From Nemertoderma westbladi (Eukaryota > Xenacoelomorpha > Nemertodermatida > Nemertodermatidae), in contig JAUCBJ010000234.1 in the NCBI GenBank assembly GCA_032718475.1, forward strand, positions 1 to 23,221: a DNA stretch of 23,221 nt, in the 5' to 3' direction. Position 1 is the stretch's first letter. The number at the start of each line of letters is the position of its first letter. The notes under the pieces are model-generated. The model saw only the letters and a list, made by a program, of their open reading frames with translations. It had not been told where the DNA came from and did not search any database. This document shows, in pieces, positions 1-8,287 of the stretch. A program made the translations under genes and the position numbers.

Positions 1-564
1 CGGTACACCAAACAGCCAAACCTGAATTACTGAATCGATATCTTCTCCGTTAGTCAGCCTTTCTTGCAAACGTAAATGCAGTGTAGAAAGTGATCTTTAC
101 CCAGGGACGCCATGTTATAATCGGGATAGCGATCATAAAGTAGAAGTAACTGAAGTATAGAAAAAGTAAGCTACATACTGACATATGCGAAATATTGATA
201 TCCATCCAATCCAAACAAAGTATATAAAAATCAACACAGTCTAACCGTACTACCGGTACATAAACATACTGATGACATACCAGTAATCATGTATCCCAAT
301 CACCTCTACCGTACTACCGGTACCCTACTGCAATACCATGTCTCGAGTCAGGCCATGTCCAGTCCCTCATCCGGCCAGTTAGGTCCTAAAATATACTCAA
401 CATCATCAAGTACAGTTTGTAGAAGCTAATCGAAGTTTTACGGGAATAGATTAAGCATATTGATAAAGCTACACAAATCATATAAATAATTCTTACAATT
501 GAATAAATCTGATAATGTAAATCTGAATAAATCGATGGGGATGTTGTGCACATGCTGCGAGAGC
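1..564. other. Unassigned AT-rich sequence with TACCGGTA-containing direct repeat
   Basis: I see no convincing gene here. A 16-bp sequence, ACCGTACTACCGGTAC, occurs twice in direct orientation at 244-259 and 308-323. Each copy contains the palindrome TACCGGTA, which also recurs further along the first 6 kb of the window. The right-hand part is the region downstream of the minus-strand LINE relic at 565-1605 and may include its 3' untranslated sequence, but no tail or target-site duplication was recognised. Confidence 0.5.
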
Positions 565-1605
565 GGGCATTCGAGAAGTACATGCTGCTCAGATGAACTG
601 AATTGCAGTCGCAAATACGGACCCTATCTGAGCGTGGGATTCTACTCCAGTGGCCCTGTTCTATTAGTAGATTGTGGGACATCAGTTGAACCCTGGTGAA
701 TGCTAGCCGTAGATAGTCAGGGATAAAAACTGTCACGTTAGAGTAAATTGAGTGCACAGCAAATTCACGATCTATAATTGACCGGTAAGTTAGAAATTTC
801 GAGGATGTATCTGATTTCCCCTTAATGCAATCTATAACAATATGTTTATCGCTTGTTAATTTATGATCTGCATTAAAAGTTTTGAAAAAGTTTTTTCAAT
901 CAAAAAGCGTTTACGGGCGGCAGTGAATCTATCAGTTACACTGGATAGTCCTATTTTCAATGAAGCACAAATCATTGGGTGTTTGCACCCGAACCTAAAA
1001 AAATAGACATTTAATTCATCTAATATATATTTTCTTAATTGCACGAAGGTCACAAGTTAACCAGGCTTCCGCTCCATACAGTAGTAAGCTAATAATAACA
1101 CATGCCTCAAAATCTTTCAATTTGACTGAAAATGGCATACTTGTGTTATTGTAAGAGAAGATAGAAAATTTATTTGCTGCTTCTTCGAATCTGTCGGTAT
1201 GTATTTTTATGACTGATGACCATTTGCCATCCTCGGTAAATGGTGCACCAAGATAAATATAAGTAGAACAATGAGAAACCGTTAAACAATCAAAATTTAT
1301 GTCCATACGATTGTGTTTATTGCCATGGATGACAAAAAAAACTTTGTTTTCGTGTCGTTTATTCTCATACAGGACACTTTACAAAATTTTAAAACACAAA
1401 TAAGTTTACCTATGAGGGCCTGTCTGCTAGTAGCTAACAACACGGTATCATCCATGAATAAAATATGTATGATACCCAGGAAAGTATCTGTTCCATAGGC
1501 TTTGCACAACATTGTAACCATTTGGTCAACATAAATACAAAATAGCAAGCCACTTGTACGCGCTTTTGAAGACCTTTAGCAGTTTAACCTGCCAAAATTT
1601 ATATG
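565..1605 (-). pseudogene. Decayed non-LTR retrotransposon (LINE) reverse transcriptase, C-terminal half
   Basis: This is a minus-strand LINE polyprotein remnant broken over several frames. Read 5' to 3' it runs from 1605 down to 565. About 1548-1300 carries the palm region: an LFCIYVD segment, then FMDDTVLLA (the RT active-site box, normally YADD or YMDD), then a KTKF segment. About 1306-1020 carries YLGAPF, NKFS and LLYGAEAWL, typical of the thumb and post-RT region. About 1053-900 carries a degenerate GLSS...RKRFL stretch. About 721-565 carries IPDYLRLAFTR...SHNLLIEQGHWSRIPR, a C-terminal motif seen in several LINE families. Stops and frame changes separate all these blocks, so it is inactive. 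The 5' half (endonuclease, RT fingers) is absent or unrecognisable. It is not the same family as the TAG-tailed LINEs further right. The clade is uncertain. Confidence 0.8.
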
Positions 1606-2090
1606 TCTTTTGGTTTATAAATAGACTTTAGAAGTTGACAAATATTTAATACCAATAAACACAACATTAGCAGAAGCCAGCCTAGTGCGCGTCCATTCAC
1701 CCGCTGGATATACCCGGGAGACTGGATTCTGAGGGCTTAGATTATTATTGCAGTGTAAGCTTACTGTATTATTCAATTGATCGTTAATAAATAATTTCTG
1801 ACTAATATTATTCACTTTCGGGAAATATTAACAGTTCCTTTTAGGACGTGGCGCTCTATCTAGGTAAACAGAGATATGACTTGTACTAATCACAACGGTA
1901 AGTCGGTAAGGCTTATGATTCACGTATGAGGCGCATTCTTTAGGAAATGCTTAGTTATCAGTCACAATCATGCACACTACCGGTAACACACAATACTGCT
2001 CACTAATTTGCCGACCGTCAATGAATTTTATCATATATAAAGAGAACAGCAACGGACTCATGTAGTGCTTATCAAATAGCATTAAATTCA
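1606..2090. other. Gap, with a possible RT scrap at about 1960-2065 (minus)
   Basis: No intact gene is visible. On the minus strand, about 2065-1960 reads MSPLLFSLYMIKFID and then about 20 more codons. This resembles the LSPLLF.LY..D motif that follows the QG box of LINE reverse transcriptases. The expected YADD box is not recognisable downstream, so it is at best a short decayed fragment. The remainder is unassigned. Confidence 0.3.
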
Positions 2091-2450
2091 CTACAAACCA
2101 CAATAATATAAGTCGCAATCGCTATATATAACCCGTCTCTCTAACCTGTAGTGTATCAAGAAAATTGGGAAATTTGGGTTCTTTATATATGTTCTCCAAA
2201 TAATATTCAACCAAAACACAACAGTAAACAGCAGTATAATAATGTATGTTGAACCGATAATGTAAGACTGAATTGAGATAAGATAACAGTTATACGCTCT
2301 ATAATTTAAGCCTACTAATGTTTCTTCTAAAGTATGAAAACGAGTTGACTCTAGAGCCGGTGTTCCTGGCCTAGATAGAAACAACACAACAGTAGCAAGA
2401 AAAACAGTAAGACTGAACACTCCTAGCATGATCTGCCAAAATATCTCCAC
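2091..2450 (-). CDS. Unassigned ORF (119 aa) with two hydrophobic segments; possible first exon
   Basis: I do not recognise this protein. The 119-residue ORF has a hydrophobic stretch at about residues 4-26 (start MEIFWQIMLG), a polar stretch RPGTPALEST at about 27-36, and a second hydrophobic stretch at about 65-87. It could be a signal-anchor exon of a membrane protein that continues by splicing, or a chance ORF. The ATG context is favourable (G at -3, G at +4). On the same strand an AGCCAATCA CCAAT-box motif lies about 25 bp upstream of the ATG. No clear consensus splice donor was found in the first third. There is no homology evidence and the codon usage is not decisive. Confidence 0.22.
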   Translation of the reverse strand: MEIFWQIMLGVFSLTVFLATVVLFLSRPGTPALESTRFHTLEETLVGLNYRAYNCYLISIQSYIIGSTYIIILLFTVVFWLNIIWRTYIKNPNFPIFLIHYRLERRVIYSDCDLYYCGL

Positions 2451-3153
2451 ATCGACAGAAAAAATCGCTCTGATTGGCTGTTAAGCTAAACAAAGAACCA
2501 TGTGTCCAATGGCCGTTTCCATGTCAGCAACCAGCTGTTAGATGTCGTAAGCTGAATCATCAAGGCTAAGCTGTGCCAGGGTATTTGGTGCATTGCGGGT
2601 TTTTTGCCTTACCATGTCCGCCAAAGCACACATATAGAAGAATGACGTTTATGTCCGTTAAAACACCTATAACGGTACCTTGCGGGCGAGGGGGATATAT
2701 ATATAGTTAGAGAGCTTTTTAGAGTATTCCAGCGCCTGGGGGGAAACTGGATTGCAAAGCAAAAGGGCCAGTTATATCCCACAGAAGCTTTTACACCACT
2801 AGATGGCGCTCCTTGTCTGACCCCAACTTTCCGCAGGAAAAATTGATGTATCTGCATGTTGACATCTGCTTAGCCTCTAAAGAATTGGATTCCAGGAATA
2901 TTATGTTAACTGTCAACCAGTAAACTTTGCACATTAGTTGTACTCCTAACAGATCAACTCCTATGTTGTTGAGAAAATTAGCACAGAGGGCAGAAGAACT
3001 CGGGCTGTCCATCTGCAAAAATAGTTGGAATTTGTTACAATGCCCTCTAAACAATAAAAAGTAATAACACCCATTGTTAAGTTAACATAGTGCTAATAAT
3101 ATGAAAAGCCATACTCATATAGTTTCTGAGGTGTTGCGAAACGGCAATAACAT
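2451..3153. other. Unassigned intergenic stretch
   Basis: No gene is supported here. The stretch holds a CCAAT-type motif (TGATTGGCT, near 2471) and a CTCF-like 15-mer at 2796-2810, listed separately. Two minus-strand ORFs (2609-2857, 2791-3054) overlap in different frames and show no domain. The GVRQGAPSS string in one of them resembles an RT motif but has no RT context. Confidence 0.4.
2796..2810 (+). promoter_or_regulatory. CTCF-like binding motif
   Basis: The 15-mer CCACTAGATGGCGCT fits the bilaterian CTCF core pattern CCA(S)(Y)AG(R)(K)GGC(R)(S) at every position. It is a single site with no gene model next to it. Motif matching alone cannot show occupancy. CTCF is known from bilaterians, so the call is void if the host is a non-bilaterian. 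Confidence 0.35.
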
Positions 3154-3293
3154 TATTTATCACCCAGTTATTTAGTTATTTTACGAGTTATTTATCCGAG
3201 GGCAGTTAACAAACACGAGGCGAAGCCGAGGGTTTCGTTAACTCCCCGAGGATAAATAACTCGTAAAATAACTAAATAACTGGGTGATAAATA
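3154..3293. repeat. 140-bp hairpin (inverted repeat) with 44-bp perfect arms
   Basis: The arms at 3154-3197 and 3250-3293 are exact reverse complements. The left arm begins TATTTATCACCCAG and the right arm ends CTGGGTGATAAATA. Complementarity continues imperfectly inward through AGTTAAC/GTTAACT to a GC-rich centre, CGAGGCGAAGCCGAGG, that is itself nearly palindromic. It encodes nothing. It may be a small MITE or an extruding cruciform. The right end abuts the 15-bp-unit element at 3294, so that element appears to have inserted at the tip of this hairpin. Confidence 0.85.
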
Positions 3294-3301
3294 CGGAAGC
3301 A

Positions 3302-3557
3302 GGACAATTCGGTCCCGGACAATTCGGTCCGGACAATTCGGTCCCAGACAATTCGGTCCCGGACAATTCGGTCCCATTAATTTTATGTTTTGGGACCGAA
3401 TTGTCCGGGACCGAATTGTCCGGGACCGAATTGTCCGGGACCGAATTGTCCGGGACCGAATTGTCCGGATACTGACTAGGACAATTCGGTCCCAAAACAT
3501 GCATATTAATGGGACCGAATTGTCCGGGACCGAATTGTCCGGGACCGAATTGTCCGG
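3302..3557. repeat. Left 15-bp unit array of copy 1
   Basis: Direct units occupy about 3302-3375 and inverted units about 3392-3468. A further direct unit lies at 3479-3493 and three inverted units at about 3511-3557. Each unit is itself nearly palindromic (GGAC...GTCC around AATTCG). The block can fold as nested hairpins of about 75 bp with a 16-nt AT-rich loop. Confidence 0.9.
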
Positions 3558-4212
3558 GAAAAAATTTAATTGGTACTGTACTATATAATGGTGAATGTTC
3601 TAGAACCTTAATATATATTATTATATGGTAGCTAGTGTTTTTTTTGCTAGCTAGTATTTTTTTTTAATAAAAAAAATTTACTTTTTTTTGTTAACATTAT
3701 TATTTATGGTAGCTATGGTGTTTTTATGGAGCTTGTGAATTATTTACTAGCTAGTAATAGTATGTATTTAAAATGTTTAAAGCTTATTTTTTTAATATAT
3801 TGCGTAAGTATACTGTATGTGTTGTTGGTTGGTTAACAAGCCTAAATTATTATCCTAGATAATAGCTGGATCTCATTCAGGGACTGTTATAATATCATCA
3901 ATATTGTTGGTAATTAATATAATCAGCAACAGTTTAGGCCTAATTCTGAAATATCATTGTTTTCACAGGTTTTTATAATTTCAAGGAAATGCTAGCTAGT
4001 AAAAAAAAACACTAGCTACACCTTAATAAATAATATATAATAATGTTCTCGAACACTTTACCAATAACAAAAATAAAAAAAAATATAGTATTTTTAAAAT
4101 TTCAAAAAATTCTAGCAAGTAAATAAAACTAGCTACCATAACAAATATCTCTACTAATGTTCTAGAACATTCACCAATATCAAAAAAGCACTAAAAAGTT
4201 GCTATCAGGAAC
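3558..4212. repeat. AT-rich core of copy 1 with internal inverted modules
   Basis: The core is itself an inverted repeat. GGTGAATGTTCTAGAAC and GGTAGCTAGT at about 3590-3640 reappear in reverse complement at about 4180-4120. A related inner module (reversed GTTCTCGAACA and CTAGCTAGT) lies at about 3990-4060. No ORF of note is present. The same core, with small differences, lies at about 16855-17500 in copy 2. Confidence 0.75.
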
Positions 4213-4425
4213 CGGACAATTCGGTCCCGGACAATTCGGTCCCGGACAATTCGGTCCTAGGACAATTCGGTCCTAGGACAATTCGGTCCCGGACAATTCG
4301 GTCCCGGACAATTCGGTCCCATTTATTTAGTGTTTTGGGACCGAATTGTCCGGGACCGAATTGTCCGGGACCGAATTGTCCGGACCGAATTGTCCGGGAC
4401 CGAATTGTCCGGGACCGAATTGTCC
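4213..4425. repeat. Right 15-bp unit array of copy 1
   Basis: About seven direct GGACAATTCGGTCCC units (two joined by a TAGG variant) are followed by an AT-rich spacer ending GTGTTTT and six inverted units. One inverted junction lacks a G. The array mirrors the left end of the element. Confidence 0.9.
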
Positions 4426-4433
4426 TACATCCG

Positions 4434-4904
4434 ATAAATATGTTGTCACCCGATCTCTACAAGGGATAGGTTCTGCCAACCCAACATTTCTCAAAGGGTT
4501 TTGTTTGGGGGACTAAGAATAAAAATGGGGCATGGAAATTTTGGGGGTACAATCATAAACATTTACATTAGTTATTTATCCGTGGAAGATAACTAATTGT
4601 AAAGCAATTGTACTGATTTTATGGTGATCTTCGAATATTAATTAATAAATTTATATAATCCATCCTAACTTTTTAAGTAAGGAAAGGGTGTGGCGGTATA
4701 GAGGGTAATTTTATTCAAACATTGAGATATTACTGAAAATTTCCTTAGATTGGCAATAATGTCCGAAATTCCACTAAATTTATTAGATTATTACTTAGGG
4801 TTACATGACAGTTTTAATTATGTTTTATGCTTGACTATCAACAATAACCAAAACAACAAACGAGCAATCATTGTGGGTACATTCTGATAACTGCATGTCA
4901 GCCA
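4434..4904. other. Unassigned AT-rich stretch
   Basis: No gene is seen. At about 4572-4602 there is AGTTATTTATCCGTGG followed by AAGATAACTAATTG. This is related, in reverse complement, to the two tandem copies at 6021-6129, so it is a short dispersed repeat. Confidence 0.4.
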
Positions 4905-5715
4905 TTAAGGCCGGTTTAAACGTGGCAACATTTTAAGTAACTTTGTCGGCAACCAGTAACTTTTTTGGAGCAACTTAATTTATTCGCAGTTTAAAAGTGG
5001 AAAATTTACCAGCAACTTGGCCGGCAACATTTTGAGCAACGTCGAGAATTTAATGTAAAATAGTGATCTCTTTAGAAACTAGGCATTTATTACATTATTA
5101 CACAGCCTCCCAATAATTATGTAACATTTCGGATTCCCTCTGTCGCGCTATTTTACTTTATTATAATCGTAAATTCTATACAAATTCTATAGCCACCTAC
5201 ATTGAACTCGCTACAGGTGTCATTTACATTTATGGAAGAGTTTGTAACCCGAATATATCAAGGAAACATCGACACCTCAATAGTGGTTGGCAATTTCGGA
5301 ACATAAAGGAATTATTCGAATTTTTTAAACAAACATGTGCATGGGCAATGTGCATGGGTAAGCCTAGTGTATGTACTGTATACCAGTACCGGTACTGTAT
5401 TCTATAATAATGAGTGAATATAAAACAACAATAAAGGCATAGCTCAGTCAGATATGGCATAAATATAAGAATAAAATTAAGGTGGGGGTGAACAATAAAC
5501 AACCATGGAATTCTTCCCAAAAAAACAGATTTTATCTAATAATTTAATTTGATTATTCCGCTTTAATCCGTCCACTCAAATTGTTTCTTAAATTGGAGTC
5601 AAATTTAAGCAACTTCTACGGAAACTTGTTTTTACAGCAACTTCTTGTTTACACGGAGAAAAATAACTTAAGCGGCAACCTGGATTGCTCTAAAAGTTGC
5701 CAAAGCCGGCCTTTA
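4905..5715. mobile_element. Candidate MITE with GGCCGG terminal inverted repeats and TTAA-type target
   Basis: The left end reads TTAA then GGCCGGTTTAAACGTGGCAAC. The right end, reversed, reads TAAA then GGCCGGCTTTGGCAAC, so the termini match apart from a 5-base gap. The flanking tetranucleotides are TTAA and TTTA, compatible with a TTAA-targeting superfamily such as piggyBac or Kolobok with one change. Sub-repeats of CCGGCAACATTTTRAGYAAC type lie inside the left arm (about 4926 and 5021). No transposase is encoded. The ORF at 5230-5520 (-) has no recognisable domain. Confidence 0.45.
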
Positions 5716-6734
5716 CTGTAGTAGCTACAGAAGTAGAATATTAGTGAGCAAAACTGATGGTATGCAAACCGATTAAATCGAACATCAGAACAATACTGTA
5801 ACTGTAACAACCAATTGGATGACTGCAATACTTTTGAGAATCTTTGGATAACTTTTGTAAATTTTTATACAACCTTTGTTAACGAAAAAGGTTGGTGCCT
5901 ACTGTCTGCTCGTCTGACAGTACCGGTATACTGGTACGCAAACTGAAACTAGCACTAACATTGCTGATACCGGTACTGTACTGAGAAGAGTTTCTGGAAA
6001 CTGCGGCCTGATGTAATAATGGTTGCCATGTTACCTATATAACTAATAGTTATCTTCCCATGGGTGGATAACTGGGTTGCCAGGTTACCTATAGAACTAA
6101 TTGTTATTTTACCATGGGGGATAACTAGATGATAACTGGGAGTAAAGGGTGACAACAACCGTTGGCTATGGTCACCTGAAATATTCATAATTTTGCTATT
6201 TAGTTAAGTTTTATTTGAATTTTCAACTATTATTTAACTAAACACCTCAAAATTAGTTGAAATAATGAGTTAAAATGTCATTTATATTTATTTATTTGGG
6301 TTTAATTAATTTGTCACTACAAAATTAATAGAACAGCACTGAGTACAGTGCTAAATGTTAGGATAATTGATAATGGACTAAATATTTAGCCAAATAAATC
6401 CCTTTATAATTCCGTTATTATTAGGTGCGATTTGTAGAGTCGTCTGTATTTGGTCAATAAATTAATAATAATAATGTAAACACCAATACAGATGCAAACA
6501 TAGTTGATCCTAGATATTAGACCCCATAAAACATTTATTAACTTATTACTATCCCTGAGACTAACAAGTTTCTGACATTAGATTATCTGATATTTGACAT
6601 TGTACTAGAAAGCCAGCAAGCTGGCTTTAAACGAACCTGCCCCTCAAACCAGTACCGCAATACCTTGAGTGAGCAAATGGAAACACGAAAATTGCCATCA
6701 ACTCAACGATAGAAACACCAGCTGCTGGTACTCA
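5716..6734. other. Intergenic stretch with short repeats
   Basis: No gene is supported. It contains two TACCGGTA palindromes (5921-5928, 5968-5975), a 54-bp tandem duplication (6021-6129) and a perfect small hairpin, AAAGCCAGC-AA-GCTGGCTTT (6609-6628). The rest is AT-rich and unassigned. Confidence 0.45.
6021..6129. repeat. Tandem duplication, period about 54 bp
   Basis: Two adjacent copies begin GGTTGCCATGTTACCTAT (6021) and GGTTGCCAGGTTACCTAT (6075). Each contains an AGTTAT...CCATGGG...GGATAACT inverted motif. They are about 85% identical by eye. A third, inverted relative lies near 4572-4602. Confidence 0.75.
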
Positions 6735-6747
6735 TGTGGGCCTAGTA
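6735..6747. repeat. Target-site duplication, LINE-A (3' side)
   Basis: TGTGGGCCTAGTA here is repeated exactly at 9245-9257 on the other side of LINE-A. In the element's sense orientation it reads TACTAGGCCCACA directly after the (TAG)4 tail. Confidence 0.85.
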
Positions 6748-6756
6748 CTACTACTA

Positions 6757-8280
6757 CTAGGTCGAGCGAACTCGGACAGTGGAAATGAGATCCTTCCAGG
6801 CTTCCCGATTCTCCATAGTTGTCGCAATTTCGTTTCTCCCAAGTTCAGTATCCCTTTCAAGTTGATCTATATATGTTATGGCAGGTCGTCCACGACTACG
6901 CTTTCCATGAGTTGGTTGCCAGAGAAGTAGATCTGGTATGACCTCGTCTTTACTTCGCCAGCAGTGCCCACTGAATCTTAATCTGCGTTCACGGAGGGTG
7001 GTTGATACAGGTGGTATTGTACCATAAAGCTCGGCGTTTGTCATGTGTTGTCTCCAGCTGATGTTTAGGGCTGCCCTTAGTAGTCTTGTGTAGCAACCAT
7101 CAATTCGTTGTTCAAGTGATTTAGTCAGTGTCCAGGTCTCACCGCCGTATAAAAATACACTTTCCACTGTGGCTCGAAAGAACTTAGTCTTCAGGTGCCT
7201 GGAGAGATCTGATTTCCAGATGGTATCCATTTTTGATAGAGCTACCCAAGCATTTGCTTTCCTAACTTATATGTCCTTTTTGCTACTCTCTATCCATGAT
7301 CCAAGGTACTGGAAGTCATCGACCTTCCTTAGTTGATTATTATCAGTGGTTGTCAAGTTTCCATCAACATTAAAGGTCATGAATTCGGTCTTGGTAGCAT
7401 TTATATGCAATCCAACCTCCTTAGCAGCCCTCTCCACTTTATTTAGTAGAAGCTGTGCATCTGCTAGCGTATTAGAGAGCAGGGCGATGTCATCCGCAAA
7501 GTTGGTGTCTGTGACTGTAGTTGCCGGATATCTACTACTTCTGCGTTCTTGAAGTGTGAATCCCAGATCTTCACCCTTTGTGGCCGTCCTCATTGCGTAG
7601 TCCAGCACAATTACAAATAGTAATGGTGCTAATGTGTCACCTTGCAGTACGCCAGCCAGGATTGAGAAAAACTCAGTTTCACCATCTGGTGAGAGTACCT
7701 GCGCTTCTGTGTCACAATATAACATTCCAATGCCAGCAACAATTACTTCTGGTATTCCATAAGCTCTTAGGATTTCAAGCATTTTACCTCTATGGATGGA
7801 GTCGAATGCCTTCTTGAAGTCCATAAAAGTCATGACTGCGGGGAGATTCTTTGACTTAATTCCTTCAATCAGTCTCCGTAGTGCAAGTATCTGAGCTATT
7901 GTTGATCTACTTGGTCGAAATCGGTTTTGGCTCTTACGCAGTAGTTTCTCTATGTGAGGCCTAATCCTATATAGAATCATTTTATTGTATATTTTGGCAG
8001 CTACCACAAGCAGACAGATCCCACGATAGTTTGTTGGTATGCCGAGGTCTCCTTTCTTGGGGAGAGGCTTTAGTTGACCTTTAGTCCAAATTGGTGGTGG
8101 CTTTTCCCCTTTTAACATCCGGTTGCAAACATTCAATAATGGTCTATTTAGCACTCCGGTTTTCCATACCTCCGCTGGGATTTCATCTAACCCACTCGCT
8201 TTATTATTGGACATGCTTTTAATGCTTCTTTGGAGTTCGGCAGGTGTGAAGTCCCCTGTTTCTATAGGTAGTGTCTTGTC
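6757..8280 (-). pseudogene. LINE-A reverse transcriptase and C-terminal region, one nonsense codon
   Basis: This is the RT that copies the LINE RNA at the nicked target. From the ATG at 8214: NNKASGLDEIPAEVW (about residues 3-17), the fingers motif PLPKKGDLG...NYRGI, MDFKKAFD (about 131-138, first catalytic Asp), GVLQGDTLAPLLF (about 168-180), FADD (about 229-232, catalytic Asp pair) and YLGSWI. The frame is open further upstream to about 8280 (KTLPIETGDF). A TAA at 7267-7269 interrupts it, after which the same frame continues with FLYGGETWTLT, RLRFSGHCWRSKDE and LLLWQPTHGKRSRGRP. This is the usual LINE C-terminal region. All catalytic residues are intact and only the stop breaks it. It is paralogous to LINE-B but from a different subfamily. 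Confidence 0.9.
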
Positions 8281-8287
8281 ATATATT

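Larger units (their letters stand above)
3294..4433. mobile_element. Non-autonomous inverted-repeat element with 15-bp unit arrays, copy 1
   Basis: Both ends are arrays of GGACAATTCGGTCCC or its reverse complement. Left end: five direct units, an AT-rich 16-bp spacer (3376-3391), then five inverted units. These are followed by one direct unit, a spacer resembling the reverse complement of the first, and three inverted units to 3557. Right end: about seven direct units, a similar spacer at about 4321-4336, then six inverted units. Terminal sequences are CGGAAGCAGGAC and, reversed, CGGATGTAGGAC. The flanks ATAAATA (3287-3293 and 4434-4440) form a 7-bp TSD, or 8 bp if the adjacent G is counted. 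The 655-bp core has no ORF. A 7-8-bp TSD is compatible with hAT-like mobilisation, but the superfamily is not established. A second copy lies at 16599-17787. Confidence 0.8.

Noticed and set aside
2609-2857. Minus-strand ORF containing GVRQGAPSS, like an RT motif
   Set aside because: No LF..Y or YADD motif follows and no upstream RT boxes are in frame. Taken as coincidence, and it overlaps the CTCF-like site.
3302-3557. CRISPR-like array
   Set aside because: Units are directly adjacent without unique spacers and occur in both orientations. The context is eukaryotic.
3192-3588. Several overlapping ORFs with repeated PNCPG, DNSVP or RIVRD peptides
   Set aside because: They are six-frame translations of the 15-bp unit arrays, open in several frames because the unit is a multiple of three. 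The same applies to 16479-16987 and 17600-17797.
5230-5520. 96-aa hydrophobic minus-strand ORF inside the MITE candidate
   Set aside because: No transposase or other domain is visible. It is probably chance in AT-rich sequence.
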